Program-made: the position numbers and the translations under genes
The notes under the pieces: model-generated
Databases searched by the model: none
What the model was told of the DNA's origin: nothing
The model's input: only the letters and a program-made list of their open reading frames with translations
In this document: positions 15,001 to 27,000 of the stretch, piece after piece
Layout of the letters: each line of letters starts with the position of its first letter
Position numbering within the stretch: the stretch's first letter is position 1
From: Hoplostethus atlanticus
Lineage: Eukaryota > Chordata > Actinopteri > Trachichthyiformes > Trachichthyidae
Direction: 5' to 3'
DNA: 64,000 bases
Assembly: GCA_034670405.1 (NCBI GenBank)
Contig: JAXDDX010000056.1
Coordinates: 1,674,501-1,738,500, forward strand

Positions 15001-18000
15001 GTTGGTTCCCACAGTTGCGAGGGCTATTTCAAGCCTTAGAGATAAAGTCAGTGAAATCAGCAACTTGGTATTTTCACACAATATCCATGTATTGGCTATC
15101 TCTGAAAATCTTACCCTTCATTTTCACAAGAATACTGGTTTCACGCACCCACATGTTTTCTGTATCTAGTGCCTGTATTGATGTGGATGTATCATTTCCA
15201 TCCACAATACAGCTTGATTGACAAGTTGACGCCCAATCACACACCATGCGTGTAAATTGTGAGCAGTGTTGGACACGTTGGACAGACGCTAGCATATGAA
15301 AGGGGATACTGCTATATCAGTACGAAACATTTCCTGTGAATAAAAATCAGTGGCTTCTTGCAGATACTTATTTGAATTGATTTGTTTCACGTGTCTGATT
15401 TTTGTCCTTTTTTTTGTATTGACCCCAGGAAGAGTAGCTGCTACTATAGCAACAGCCAATGTGGATCAAAGTTCAATTCAATTACAAATGTCTGCTGCAC
15501 AACCATGAAAAGTCGTTGAGGGTAAATAACAGTGTAATTAGAGGGGCTGACTTCCTGACTTCCTGAGTTCAAGTGTTTTTGTTAATTCATCTTGCACCAG
15601 TTTTGTTCAGTCTGAGGTCAGGCCCGACTGGTGGTCTAGCAGGTGCTCCATCCAGTTGCTGTGGTAATTGCGAGCTTAATTTGATAATGGTCTCTGCAAT
15701 GCTGCTGGCTGATTCACAGCAGCCAGTCCAGCATTCATGATCAAACACTACAGACGCTTTGTTGAGACGGAGAGAAACCAGCATCCTTCACATTCTCCAT
15801 TTTGTTTTGTCAGTGCCATTAGTTGTGAAACTAAAAGCTATGTATTTTGAGGCCAAGGGAGGCTGTCTATCTTTATTGATCTCTCGTGTGATCCTTTTAG
15901 TTGAAGTGGTCAGAGGTAAATGCTACTTTAATGAAGTCTGGCTATCGATTCCGGTTGTGGTGTTTGTGGAGTTAGGGGATTCGAGCATCAGTTGAAGGCA
16001 AGGGTAATCAGGATAATCAGGCATGATGCATAGCCCGTGAGGTTTTCTGTGTTGAAATCATAATGCGTGCCATGCATTATCTCTTCACGAACACTAAGAC
16101 GAAGGTACGTACATGCAAGCCCTCCTCTCCCACGCTCACAACAAACCACCCTGTAAACCCCCGCAACCAGACTCTTTACAAATGAAGATGAGACCGTTTG
16201 TTGAGAATAATTGCACCAAAAAAGAAATCACTTTGCTGCCAAAATGTATCCCACTCTATGTTATGGAGATTTAGACAGAGAATTGGATTTCCCCAGCTGT
16301 GAAATCAGTTTTTGTAGTCCCGCTGGCCAACCGCATCATTATGCTATACCCTGCTGTAGGCTCCCTTCACTGCACACACATGCGGTCTCTGCCTCTGCCT
16401 TTTCCACTCCACGTGTTTCCCTTTGCATTTACAGCATCTAGCCTCATGCCATATGGTATTATTGATGTCTCTGGTCGACTGAGAGGAGACTGTGAGCTTT
16501 GTGTGTCACTTCATTGGTTCTGCATTAGCCCAAAGGCGGAAAAATGGCTGCGCCCTAAGCCCTTCATGAGAAGCACTTCACTCTGAACCATTGTGACGCA
16601 TAGCAATACATCATATTTTATGAAAACGAATCAGGCCGGCATGGAGAAGATCTACAAATGTCAAACATCACACATCAAAAGCCCTCTTCAATTTCTCAGA
16701 GTGGAATCAAAGTCGGTTAGATTGGAGGGTCTCCGATACTCTGATTCTGTAGATTTTCTGTCCGAGAGTGAATATCTTTCTGCAGAATACCATTTTAATG
16801 CAACTTTTACAATGCACGAGGCAGGCACTCCTCCTTTTAATATGGACAAAGTATTTTATGATTTTCTTGCAGAATTCTGCTGCATTGTAGTACAGTGCAC
16901 TGGTTTCTGGTTTCTGTGTTGAGTCAGCCCAGAGATTACGAACCGCACGTTTTGGATGTATGTGGCTTACCTTGGGGCTGAAAGCTGTGCTATGCCGCCA
17001 TTATTGCATGGATTAGCCTGCCACCACTTCACACAAAAACACACCTTTTTACCCCAGTCATAGCAGCGTTTTGTTCTCATAGGAATGTTATTGAAAAACA
17101 GGTGACAACCACAGGCCCTCTGGCACTGGCTTCAAATATCTATGACAGAGAACAATGTGCCCCAATGTGCCCCAACAATGGCAGATATGTGAAAGTAGAA
17201 TGGGAAATTATCAAACACTGACATATTTTGGTTACGTGACTATTGCATGGTTTGTATACAGTACCATTTTGTGACCAAGCGTTGTTCAAAAAGTTTTATT
17301 CTGTTTCGGAAATCTGTAGAGCCGCTAAATTTATAATAGCAGAAAATACAGGAATTATCTGTCTAAAAGCATACAGATAATTCTGCCAGCCGCTGTTGGC
17401 CAGTGCCTGAAAATACTTGTTTTGTCCTGAGATGTTCTGGGCATCAGCTGCAGAGAAATGCAGCATGAATGGGACAAGAGAAAGACGGTGGTTTCAGTTC
17501 ATGCTCGGCTGTGATGTGATGGTGGAGGGCTGAAAATTGCTGGAACAGACTTTGAAGTGGCTTTGGTTTTTCATCTCTCTCTCTCTGTGTCCCTGCCTCC
17601 CACATCTGCTGCTATCATAATAACAAGCAATAACCCTCTTTCAGCAATAACCAAGACTTTTACGCTCGTAATGTGGCTTCAATAAATAATGTCATATTTA
17701 CCAAGGGGCCATATTTTACAGCAATTTAGTTTAGAGTCTCCCCTCTCGCCTCGGTTTTGCTTTCTCATGCCGGAGCACATAATGTGGTGCATTACGTACA
17801 CTTGCACACACATGCATTAACACAACATCAAATGGACTGATACACGGATAAACAAAGCACCTAATCACACATAATCATACAACACATTAGGAATATTCTA
17901 TGAAAAATCAGTGGATATGCTGTGATTGCATGCGTGCGCGTGTGGATGCATACGGTAGGAGTGGGCAGCTTCCTCTGGGGCAGCGGCGGTGACATGTTGA

Positions 18001-21000
18001 AAGCAGCAGCACAAGCGAGGGGGCGCGTTTCATTAGTCTGTCAAACCCAATGATATTTAGAGCCCCGCACCCTCGGCCAGGACTGGAAAACTCAATCAGC
18101 GCTCTGATTTCATAACCCTGCTTGGTGACAGGGCTTATTTTATCGCCCCGCTGATCCATTCTAATAAATGCCGGCTGCCCAGCGCACCACTGCTGAAATA
18201 CAACCTCCCCTCCGTCCTCCATAGGTCGACACGAAAAAGGAGGGGGGGTGGTGGAGGGATAAATCAGAATTGTGGGATACTGGAGAGTGCAGATAATCCA
18301 TTCCTGGTCTGTGTGTAGCTAGAAACCCCACCCCCCCCCCTACCCACTTCCTTCCTTCCACCCCCTTAGCACAAATCAGAGCCCAGGACGGTGTTGATCT
18401 GTGAGGGCTTGGTGGGGCCATTGATTGTGGACGATGGAGGCGGAGTGGAGCAATAAATAATCAGAGTCAGAGAGAGCGGAGGGTGAAGGAAAACAATTAT
18501 CTGTGGAGGTGGAAAGCACATAAAGTGAAGAATGATAAACACAGTGAAATATGATTGACTCAAAGTGATATATGAAAGCCTGAAGACAGGCAGAGAGGTC
18601 TGTGTGTGTAAGTACTAGAGATATCCTTGACTTAAATAGATGTGTGCAAGTTTACAGTTGGGGACTCGCTGTACTGCTTCTCACCACGCCATTCCTCTGT
18701 GTGTGTGTGTGTGTGTGTCTTTGTGTGTGTATCTGTATGCGTACACGTATGTATATGTCTGCATCTGCACTTGAATGCACTTGTGTGTGTCTACCTGTGT
18801 CTGTTTATGTGTGTGTGTGTGTGGGTGTGTTGTGTCTGTCCCTTTCCCCTACAGACGACAGACGACATCGTCTCATCGGCAGAGTGCTCCAGTGACGACG
18901 AAGACCTGGAGGAATGCGACTCCGGACACGCAGGTGGGATGGGTGTGTCGAGTTGTGCTTGCTCTGAATCTGGTCTATTTCTCCTTATCTTTCTTTGATT
19001 TGCTACCGAGGAGCCTCTCCTCTAAGCATCATGTCCCATGGGAGCTTCAAGTGTAACTTCAAAAGCAATCCTAAAAGTACTAAGAGCAATACGCACTAGG
19101 GTGAGGGGTTCTCAGTGTAAGTATGTAAAGTTTAAAGAGCTCTGAGCACTTTGGAGGCGGTTGAAAGAAGTAGGAAGAAAAACAATATATCCTTAGCATG
19201 CCCTCTGTAGAAACACACTATTTAGACTTAAACTGCAAGTAAATAAGTGCATACAGCCCATAGTCACTACTACATTCTGACAGTACTGTACATGCATAGC
19301 CTTCGACTGTCGTTAAAGCCCATCCTTTAATCTCTAATACAAGTTACACTTAGCTATGGGGCCAATGGTTGCAGACATGGTGAAGCGTTGATACTAATTT
19401 TGTTCTCTCAGCATTCGGTGGAGAGCAAAACTTTACTTAACAAAGTACGAAATTAGTATCAAGCCCCATGTCGCCCGCACTGATGCTTCAAAATGTATCT
19501 GTCCTGTACATAGTTGATTTCCTCTTGCTGTGCGTGTGTGCGTCTCTTTTGACAGAGGATACATTTTGAGATTCTTTCGAGAACAAAGATGCTTTCAGCA
19601 TAGATACTGTGATATGTAGCAGACTAACTGCAACGGAGCCTCTTCCTCCCTTCTCCTTCTTCTTCTTCTCTTGTTTGTACCTCTGTTTCCTTCGTCGGAG
19701 GCTTGCCTTACCTGAAACATTCTAATAGAGAACAGATATCCTCGAATTTCTGTGCGCATCGTCTCTCCTCCCTTCTCCCTTACACACACACACACATACA
19801 CACACACACACATCACTTTGTCGTTAGGTCAAAGTGATAATATCCAGTCAGCCACTCAGCAAAGGAGTTGGAAAAATAAAGCTCAAAAGAAAACAGTAGA
19901 TATAAATGGAAAGGTTGTTTTGAGACAACTTGGGTTTGGATGGATATACATGTTGTAATATGCAGCTGTCAATCAGGTTTCTGCGCAGGAGCAGTCGGCG
20001 TACATCCTAATGGTATGGGGGGCAAAACCAGGAGTCTGGGCTCTGCTGAAACCGGCTCAGTGTGTGAAAGGCTTTTCCCCCTCGGGCCCTCAGGAAATCA
20101 TTACCAGCTCAGGCAGTTTGATTGCTGTCCTTTCAAACGCCACCACAGCAGACTAATTGATGCTGCATTAATCTGGCTAAATATGCCCCGGCTTAGTACC
20201 CCCGACATATGTCCACTTTTCATAGCTAATAATAAGCGTAACAATGTCGATTTCACTGAGACCAAGTTGAAACAATGCACCGGTTATGTCCGTCCACAAT
20301 AATGATAGCTTATTTATTTCTCTTAAGAATTAGGGCTGTCAATATATGTCCAGGAGATATTCAGCTATTAGGCAGCTATTCATTTTGCCATTTCCCAGTC
20401 TGTATGAAAGGAACACATTCACTTTGAAGCCTTATCACACTATAATGGCATTTGTTTCCTGGAAATTGCGACCACTTTTTTTTCTGATGTGAAGAAAACA
20501 TCATTTTCCCCCGCGTCTCCATGCAGTATTTGCATTCAACTTCTTTATCTCCAAGCATGAGTTGAGATTATTGAAATTTAATGGACACATTTTACAGCTT
20601 GTGGGTTTTTTGTCTTTTCAGACCGTAAAAAACCTCAAACCCAAGTATTCTCAAAAGTGGAAGTGCAAGTAACTGAAGTTTTAAATAAATACTAGAGAGA
20701 ACATGGTACCCTCCCCTCATATAGTGGCAACATATGTAGTCATACACAGTCATACATACATTTCACCATGTTGACACAGAAATTCATATCCTCATTCCTT
20801 GCCCTGCTTCCAATTGTATGAACAGTTGCATGACATGATGTTTGTTTGGTTATGATTTCTTTTTTCCGTTTGCATTTGGTTTTGTTTTCTCCTGTGATGC
20901 ACATATGAACATCTCTCTTCTGGTATGATTTGGACCCCGTTGGGTTGCTTATGTTTGGGTTTTGTTTTCCTTTAGTTTGTGGGGGAGGGCAGTGAGGGAG

Positions 21001-24000
21001 GTGGGGAGGCTGATTTATTTTCTTTTTTCGTTGTTGTTGTTGTTGTTTTTATTTGGTGTCCTCATCATCCGTCGTCCATCCTCCAAGCAAGGATAGAGCC
21101 GCTCCTCCCGTTTTTGCCTCATCTTGTGCCGCATGAACTTTTGGTGGTTGGAAAATTCAAAGTTCTCCTCCTCATCTACTTTGTGTTTATTTTTTTGTGC
21201 CATATGGCTTCTAAAGAAACATCCCCCATTTTCGATACAACATAGGGAAATGAACGGCAACAAAATCTTTTCTTGCCATCATCCTTTTTTTGGCCTTGTG
21301 CAGGCAACCCCATTCTGTCTCAAGAAAGTTGTGTGTGAAAGAATGACTCCCTGTCTCCCCTCCCAAACGTTGCCCCCCCCCTCCCCCCTTCCTTCCCACC
21401 CCACCCCCACCTCCACCCACCTTCTTTCTTTTAGCCTTTCTGCATATACATGTCTGTTTTGAATGCAGATGGCATAAAAAGACTTTTATTGCCACAAAGT
21501 ATATCTGTTTTTCTATTCTATCTGTTGCTCCAAGTAGAAGGCATTTGTGGCATGCATACTGTACTGGACTGTACTGCAGCTGTGTAGACTAACTGATGTG
21601 TCAGACCTCGGTAATCCTCTCCCCCACTCCCCTGCTTCTGCATGGATATGATTGGCAACCATTTTGTGTGCTTCTTCTCCACCCATAAGTCTCAGGCTAA
21701 CCCCAGCTAGTACGTGTTACTGTGTGTTCAGGGCTACAGTGGTGGACCCACTTCCACCACTGACCCCTACGGCGACTCCTCCTTCTGAGGGGGACTTGTT
21801 GTTTGTGTCTGTTGTCTGTGTCAGTGCTTCGTCTGTGTCTGCCCAACAGCTTGTCTTGTCTGCTGTACGTGGTTGTTCTTGTGGTTGTGTTGTCTGTGTG
21901 TTTTTTAAAACTGTTAAACCTTACCTACACCCTTGATCCCACGTGAGTTCCACAAGAGAGCAAATAAGAAATTTAACATCCTCCAGAAATCCAATCAATA
22001 AGGACTTCCAGACATGCACAAGTCTTGGTTAATGACAATAAAAGCACGTCTTACTACATGCCGCACTTGGGCGACTGAAACCTCACCACTGGCAGCATTA
22101 GTCAGTACTCAGAGTGCAGCTAAAATCAAGCCCATTTCTAATTGAATTTCACAGTGATTAACAATGTTGCAGCTTGTCATTACTGTGTAATCAAAGCAAT
22201 TTATTGATTAATTTTGAATTAGATTGTAGTGATTGACACAAATGATTTTCATAAGTCCAAATCTGGACATTTAGTTCAGACATGCAGGATGTAAGAGTTG
22301 TTAAAATCCAATAAAACATTGATATTAGTCAGACCTGGTCAAAGTAAATTGAACTGAACTGCTGCAATTGTCCTCCAACCCCAAGATTAATTTTGTGGAA
22401 AGGTGTCAGAAGTTACCAGGAATGACACTATAGTTTTGTGTTATTCCAGAAAGAGTAGATCTGGAATAAATGCATGAATGGGGACTTCTACACTGGCTCC
22501 ACTGTACACTGAGTAGTTTGTGAAATAGCAGTCATTGGCAGAATAGCATCAATAATACCTGTAGTATCCACACATCTCTGCAAGGAGAGGAAGTGTTGGT
22601 AGCAGTTTACTTTGCAGAAGCTGTTCTACTATAATGTTGACAGCCAAAAAGAATGTAGAAAGATTATGTGTATTCAATAAATGGGCCATAAATGGTGCTG
22701 CGTGCACCATTACCCGATCAGCTTTTGATGAATAGGAGCACAGATCCAACAGATTAACATAATCCTAGATGCCTCTTTAACACATTTGGCTTTGGGTGGA
22801 GTATCTGTGGCACAAGGTGGTGTTAGATTGGAGGCATCAATGTAATGTTCACTGATTTCTCCATCACTGTATATGAAAAGTCCAGACACGTGCGGGGTAC
22901 AGAATGAAGCATGATAGGGATGGATCACTGAGTTTCCTTGTGGCATCGGCTCCGGTTTCCGTCAAGCCCCATCGGGCCGGCTGTCACTTCAACATAGGCC
23001 TCAGATCAGTTTAAAGGTTATTCAGCTGACACATGTCCGCTGAGCGCAGAGGTGCAGCCTAATGGCCGTTCAGCAAATCGACCAGCTGACAGGGGCGACT
23101 TGCCACGCCTGCTGGAGATGCCAATTTAATACGCCAGAGTGCCCAGCCACATGATGACGGATTAAGAGCTATCTGCCACGCACCGTGGCTTAGGGACACC
23201 CCTAGAAGGGAACTCTTCCTCCAGTCAGAGGTGGCTGATGCTTCCTCACATGGAAGACCTTCGCTAGAGTTCTCAACTTATCATTGTTCAACTTTTAGTA
23301 AGGAGATGAATGAAAAGTCCAAATTGTTTTGGCTGGGGTGTGCACGGGCAAGATAAGATAAGATTTTGGTGGGGTGGAGTGCTAAGCTATTTTATGGTAC
23401 ATGTTGCTAGAAAGTACAGCGCACCAGTATAATCCCTGGCATGTCCCTTTAACTATGTCCAATCTGTGTGTTGCTGGCTCTCTGGTAATCAGCTCCCTAC
23501 CTGTAGTGGGTAGAGGTGAATGAATCTGCTACAGCAGGTCTCTGGGCACAATACATGCAGCCACAATGGGATTTCAGGGCCCCAAACCACTGACTCACCC
23601 ACAATTTGCAGCGTTGAAATCCCATTGACTCAGTGGGCTGGCTGGTGCGCTGGCTTTCCCCTTTTATGGTGTCGCTCCGTCAAATCCCTGACACACCGAT
23701 GGGATTCATCTCCTTTCGGAAGCCTCAGCAAACGCCGGATAGACACGGGGATCAGTCCAGGAGACAGAAGAGGGAGGGAAAAGAGAGGGGGAGGAGAGGA
23801 AAGTGAAGAGAAACTGCTGCTCTGAGATTTCTGCATCTGTAGCCCCCAGCTGCTGAGGTAGTCAGTCACTCTGTCAATCTGCCATTTAGTGGTAACTTTA
23901 TTTGCTTAATTCCTCTTCAAAGGCCAGCGCAGGCATTCGCTAGACAATCAAGTTGTCTTGCTTACATGGAATGATGGAAGTAAGAAAGGGCCATACATTT

Positions 24001-27000
24001 CAGTTTGGTTCACCCTCTTGTTATTTTAATATAAAGAAATTCATGGTCATACTGGAGGTCCTGTTTCCATCAGCTCTGCAGCTTCTTGTGAGGTTGCCAG
24101 TCTATCTTTTTGATGCGAAGGCTAGTCCAGGAGATACTGGAGGGTAAGAAATACTTATTAGTTTGAAGTCCTTTTAACTCCCGTCTGCTTGAAAAGAAAG
24201 AAAACACTGTAACTCTGCTGTAGGTCTAGCGGAGTGGAGAATTATTTGCAAAAGAGGAAGAGGCTTAGAACAAAATCCCCACCCGTCTTGACACACAAGT
24301 GCACAAAACAAATGCAATCTCGTTAAGCAAACCCATTAGAAAGTGCAGTGTTTGTCTGGTTCAGAAATGCAGCGAGATGTGCAAGCGCTTGTACAAGAGC
24401 TTACACCGGATTAAAGTGTTTACCAAAACATCAAGGTCCTCTGCATTGGCTTTTCTGGAGACCCTCACTGCAGTGGTTCCCTGCCATGCAAGGGTTCTGT
24501 TGATATAGCGTAAAGCTAACAGTTGCCAAAAGCTGTTAGCCAAGAACGGAGTGAAGGGATGTAAACAAGGCAGAGCGAGATAAATAGAGGCCTTGAATGA
24601 AAGCACTTACTCTGGGCTGTTATTGTTTACTCACCAGGGCAAGGAGTTTAGCTCACTGATTGAAACATTATCATAGCCACACAACAGGAAGAGTTGTGAG
24701 TGGAAGGGAGGGCCACACATTACATTTATATGGTAGAGATCTGTTCTATCACACTGTATTCTGCTACAGTGTATTGTTAAGTACAGTGTAACAGATGCTA
24801 CGCCCTCCTAATACTGCGTTACCCATGCTTAAAGGGGAATTCCGGTATTTTTAAACCTGGGCTCTATTTGTACATATTAGTCATTCAGACCCCAAAATAG
24901 GTACAACAAGTTTTGGAATTGCTCCAGTAGATCGCCTCAGCCGGCAGTCACGAAACGGGCTGCAATGGCTGCAACGTAATCCTTTCGTGCAACTGCTCGC
25001 GATCAAAGTACGTCCACTAAAAGTGCTTGTTTTTGCCACTGACAGGCTCAGGTTGTTATTGGAAGTGTCTGACAACATTGCAGAAAGGATCCCTACAGAG
25101 ATAGACCTTTGTTTAACCAGAAACAGAAAAGTCTCGCTCAAGGAGAAGTCTCGCTCTGAAATCTGAAAGATGAGGTGAGTTGCTGCAGGAAGAGGTTAAA
25201 CAAAGGTTTCTGGTTAAACAAAGGTCTATCTCTGTAGGGATCTTTTCCGTAATGTTGTCAGACACTTCCAGTAACAATCTGAGCCTGTCAGTGGCAAAAA
25301 CAAGCACTTTTAGTGGACGTACTTTGATCGGGCGCATGTTGCACCAAAGGATTACGTTGCAGCCATTGCAGCCCGTTACTGCCGGCTGAGGCGATCTACT
25401 GGAGCAATTCCAAAACTTGTTGTATCTATTTTGGGGTCTAAATGACTAATATGTACAAGGTTTAAAAATACCAGAATTCCCCTTTACGATCCTTTCTAAC
25501 CAATGCTCTCACACACACACAGGACAGTAACCCAGTTTTGCTTAATGAATGAGGTTTCTGTAACCGGCCTGGAGGGGAGCAACCAAGACTTGATATCTGG
25601 AGACAAATGTGCCTCTCACGTCCCCTTAAATTCACCAGAGGCGTAAACAAACGTGACACCTTGTGCCCTCTTGTGGAACTCCTTCCCAACACTGTGTTTA
25701 TCTGCCAAGCGAAGGCTGTTGGTTATCCACGTGAACATAAAGTATCTAAACATTTCCTAAAAGTATCCCATTAATTACCAGTCTACTTTCCCCCTTGATT
25801 AATTAGGGAAAGCGGCAGGGACTAAATGCCACATAATGCTGCTTATGTATCACCTGGTAAACCTTCCCCTGTTAATTGCTGATGAATGGTTTCTTTGCCT
25901 GAGACAATACCCCACAGCCCTTGGTGGCAGTGACCTTTTACTGACCTTTGACCCTTCTGAACCCCCCTTACCCTACCTGACCCCGGCTTGCTGTATTGTT
26001 ATTGTATATTACTCTCCCTAAATGCAACTTACTTAAGCATGCATTAACCCAACTTCTTAAGGTCAAACTAAATACCAAAAAAATTGAATTTACCTCTCTT
26101 TCTGACGTACATCCAGATTGCACGCCCTGTCCTGTGTTTTAAAATACTAACAAGAGAAATGTAATTCATGAAAAATAACTAATAATAATTGTTTATTATT
26201 AGTTAAATGAAGGTGGTGGCATTTTGCCTATGAACTGTCCCCCCTCTCTTTGTCCGCCTCAGTGTGTGCTTTCTGGTTGTTCATCTTTGATAGTGTTTGA
26301 GAAATTTAATGCCTTTCTTTCTTGCTTGCCAATTTGTTTTACTTTTGTCTTTGTACATATATGTAAAAACACATATATGTGTATATCTATGTTTATTTCT
26401 GAAAATGTTCAAATTTTAACTATCTGATAATTTGCCAGTAATTAATACTGCTACTGTTTTGATGACTTTTTCTTAATTAGTGTTACACTTCCTCTTTTCT
26501 CTATGAATCAACTGCACAAGGCTTTTGAGACTGGGTATCAAAACACTCCAGCCGTATTGGACGTTCAAATGGCCTCATAGAGAAAAAAGAGAAGATATCT
26601 CCAAAGTAGACCCTCTCCACTATCTGTGAAAATTTTTCCAAACTGTTCTACACTGATCTATTCTATTTTCCTGTTGCTTGACAGCTATTTCTGATTTTAA
26701 ATTTGGATCTAGTGAATGAGTCGATCGATTTGTGCATGGCAAAGAAGTTGCAGCTTAGGGTTTGTAAAACTGTCAGTGTTGAGAGTGCTGTTCTCTTTTG
26801 TAGATGGGCATGTATATGCTCATTGTTTGTATATCCCCATCCCTTCCTTACAGCCAAAAGCTCTAATGCCGCCCGACCGCTTCGTGCCGCCTTTACATGG
26901 ACATGGCAACTGATGTACACGTTCACCCCCATCTATGTCATTTCCTTCCTAGTATGTTCATAGGTCCCACCCCGTTTCACACTCCCTCCTCCCGAACCCT

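Larger units (their letters stand above)
3055..18854 (+). other. nrxn3: Long nrxn3 intron (15.8 kb)
   Basis: No exon with neurexin-like translation was found. The intron holds dense microsatellites (listed separately), one degenerate tRNA-headed SINE at about 7.84-7.96 kb, a 14-bp tandem repeat at 14.04 kb, and LINE relics at 14.3-15.2 kb. Open frames here are short and mostly run through simple repeats. Confidence 0.8.
18934..26803 (+). other. nrxn3: nrxn3 intron before the SS5 exon
   Basis: No neurexin-like exon is visible. It holds an imperfect inverted repeat at 19.37-19.47 kb, CA/TG runs near 19.79 kb, and a 0.66-kb foldback element at 24.83-25.49 kb. The AT-rich stretch at about 22.05-22.25 kb has several TAAT/ATTA words and could be a conserved noncoding element, but alignment is needed to say. 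Confidence 0.7.

Noticed and set aside
21731-21787. Possible extra nrxn3 SS5 segment [18 protein letters not shown]-stop after a TTCAG
   Set aside because: It reads in this frame only if entered in phase 0, but the preceding exon ends in phase 1. The acceptor tract is weak.
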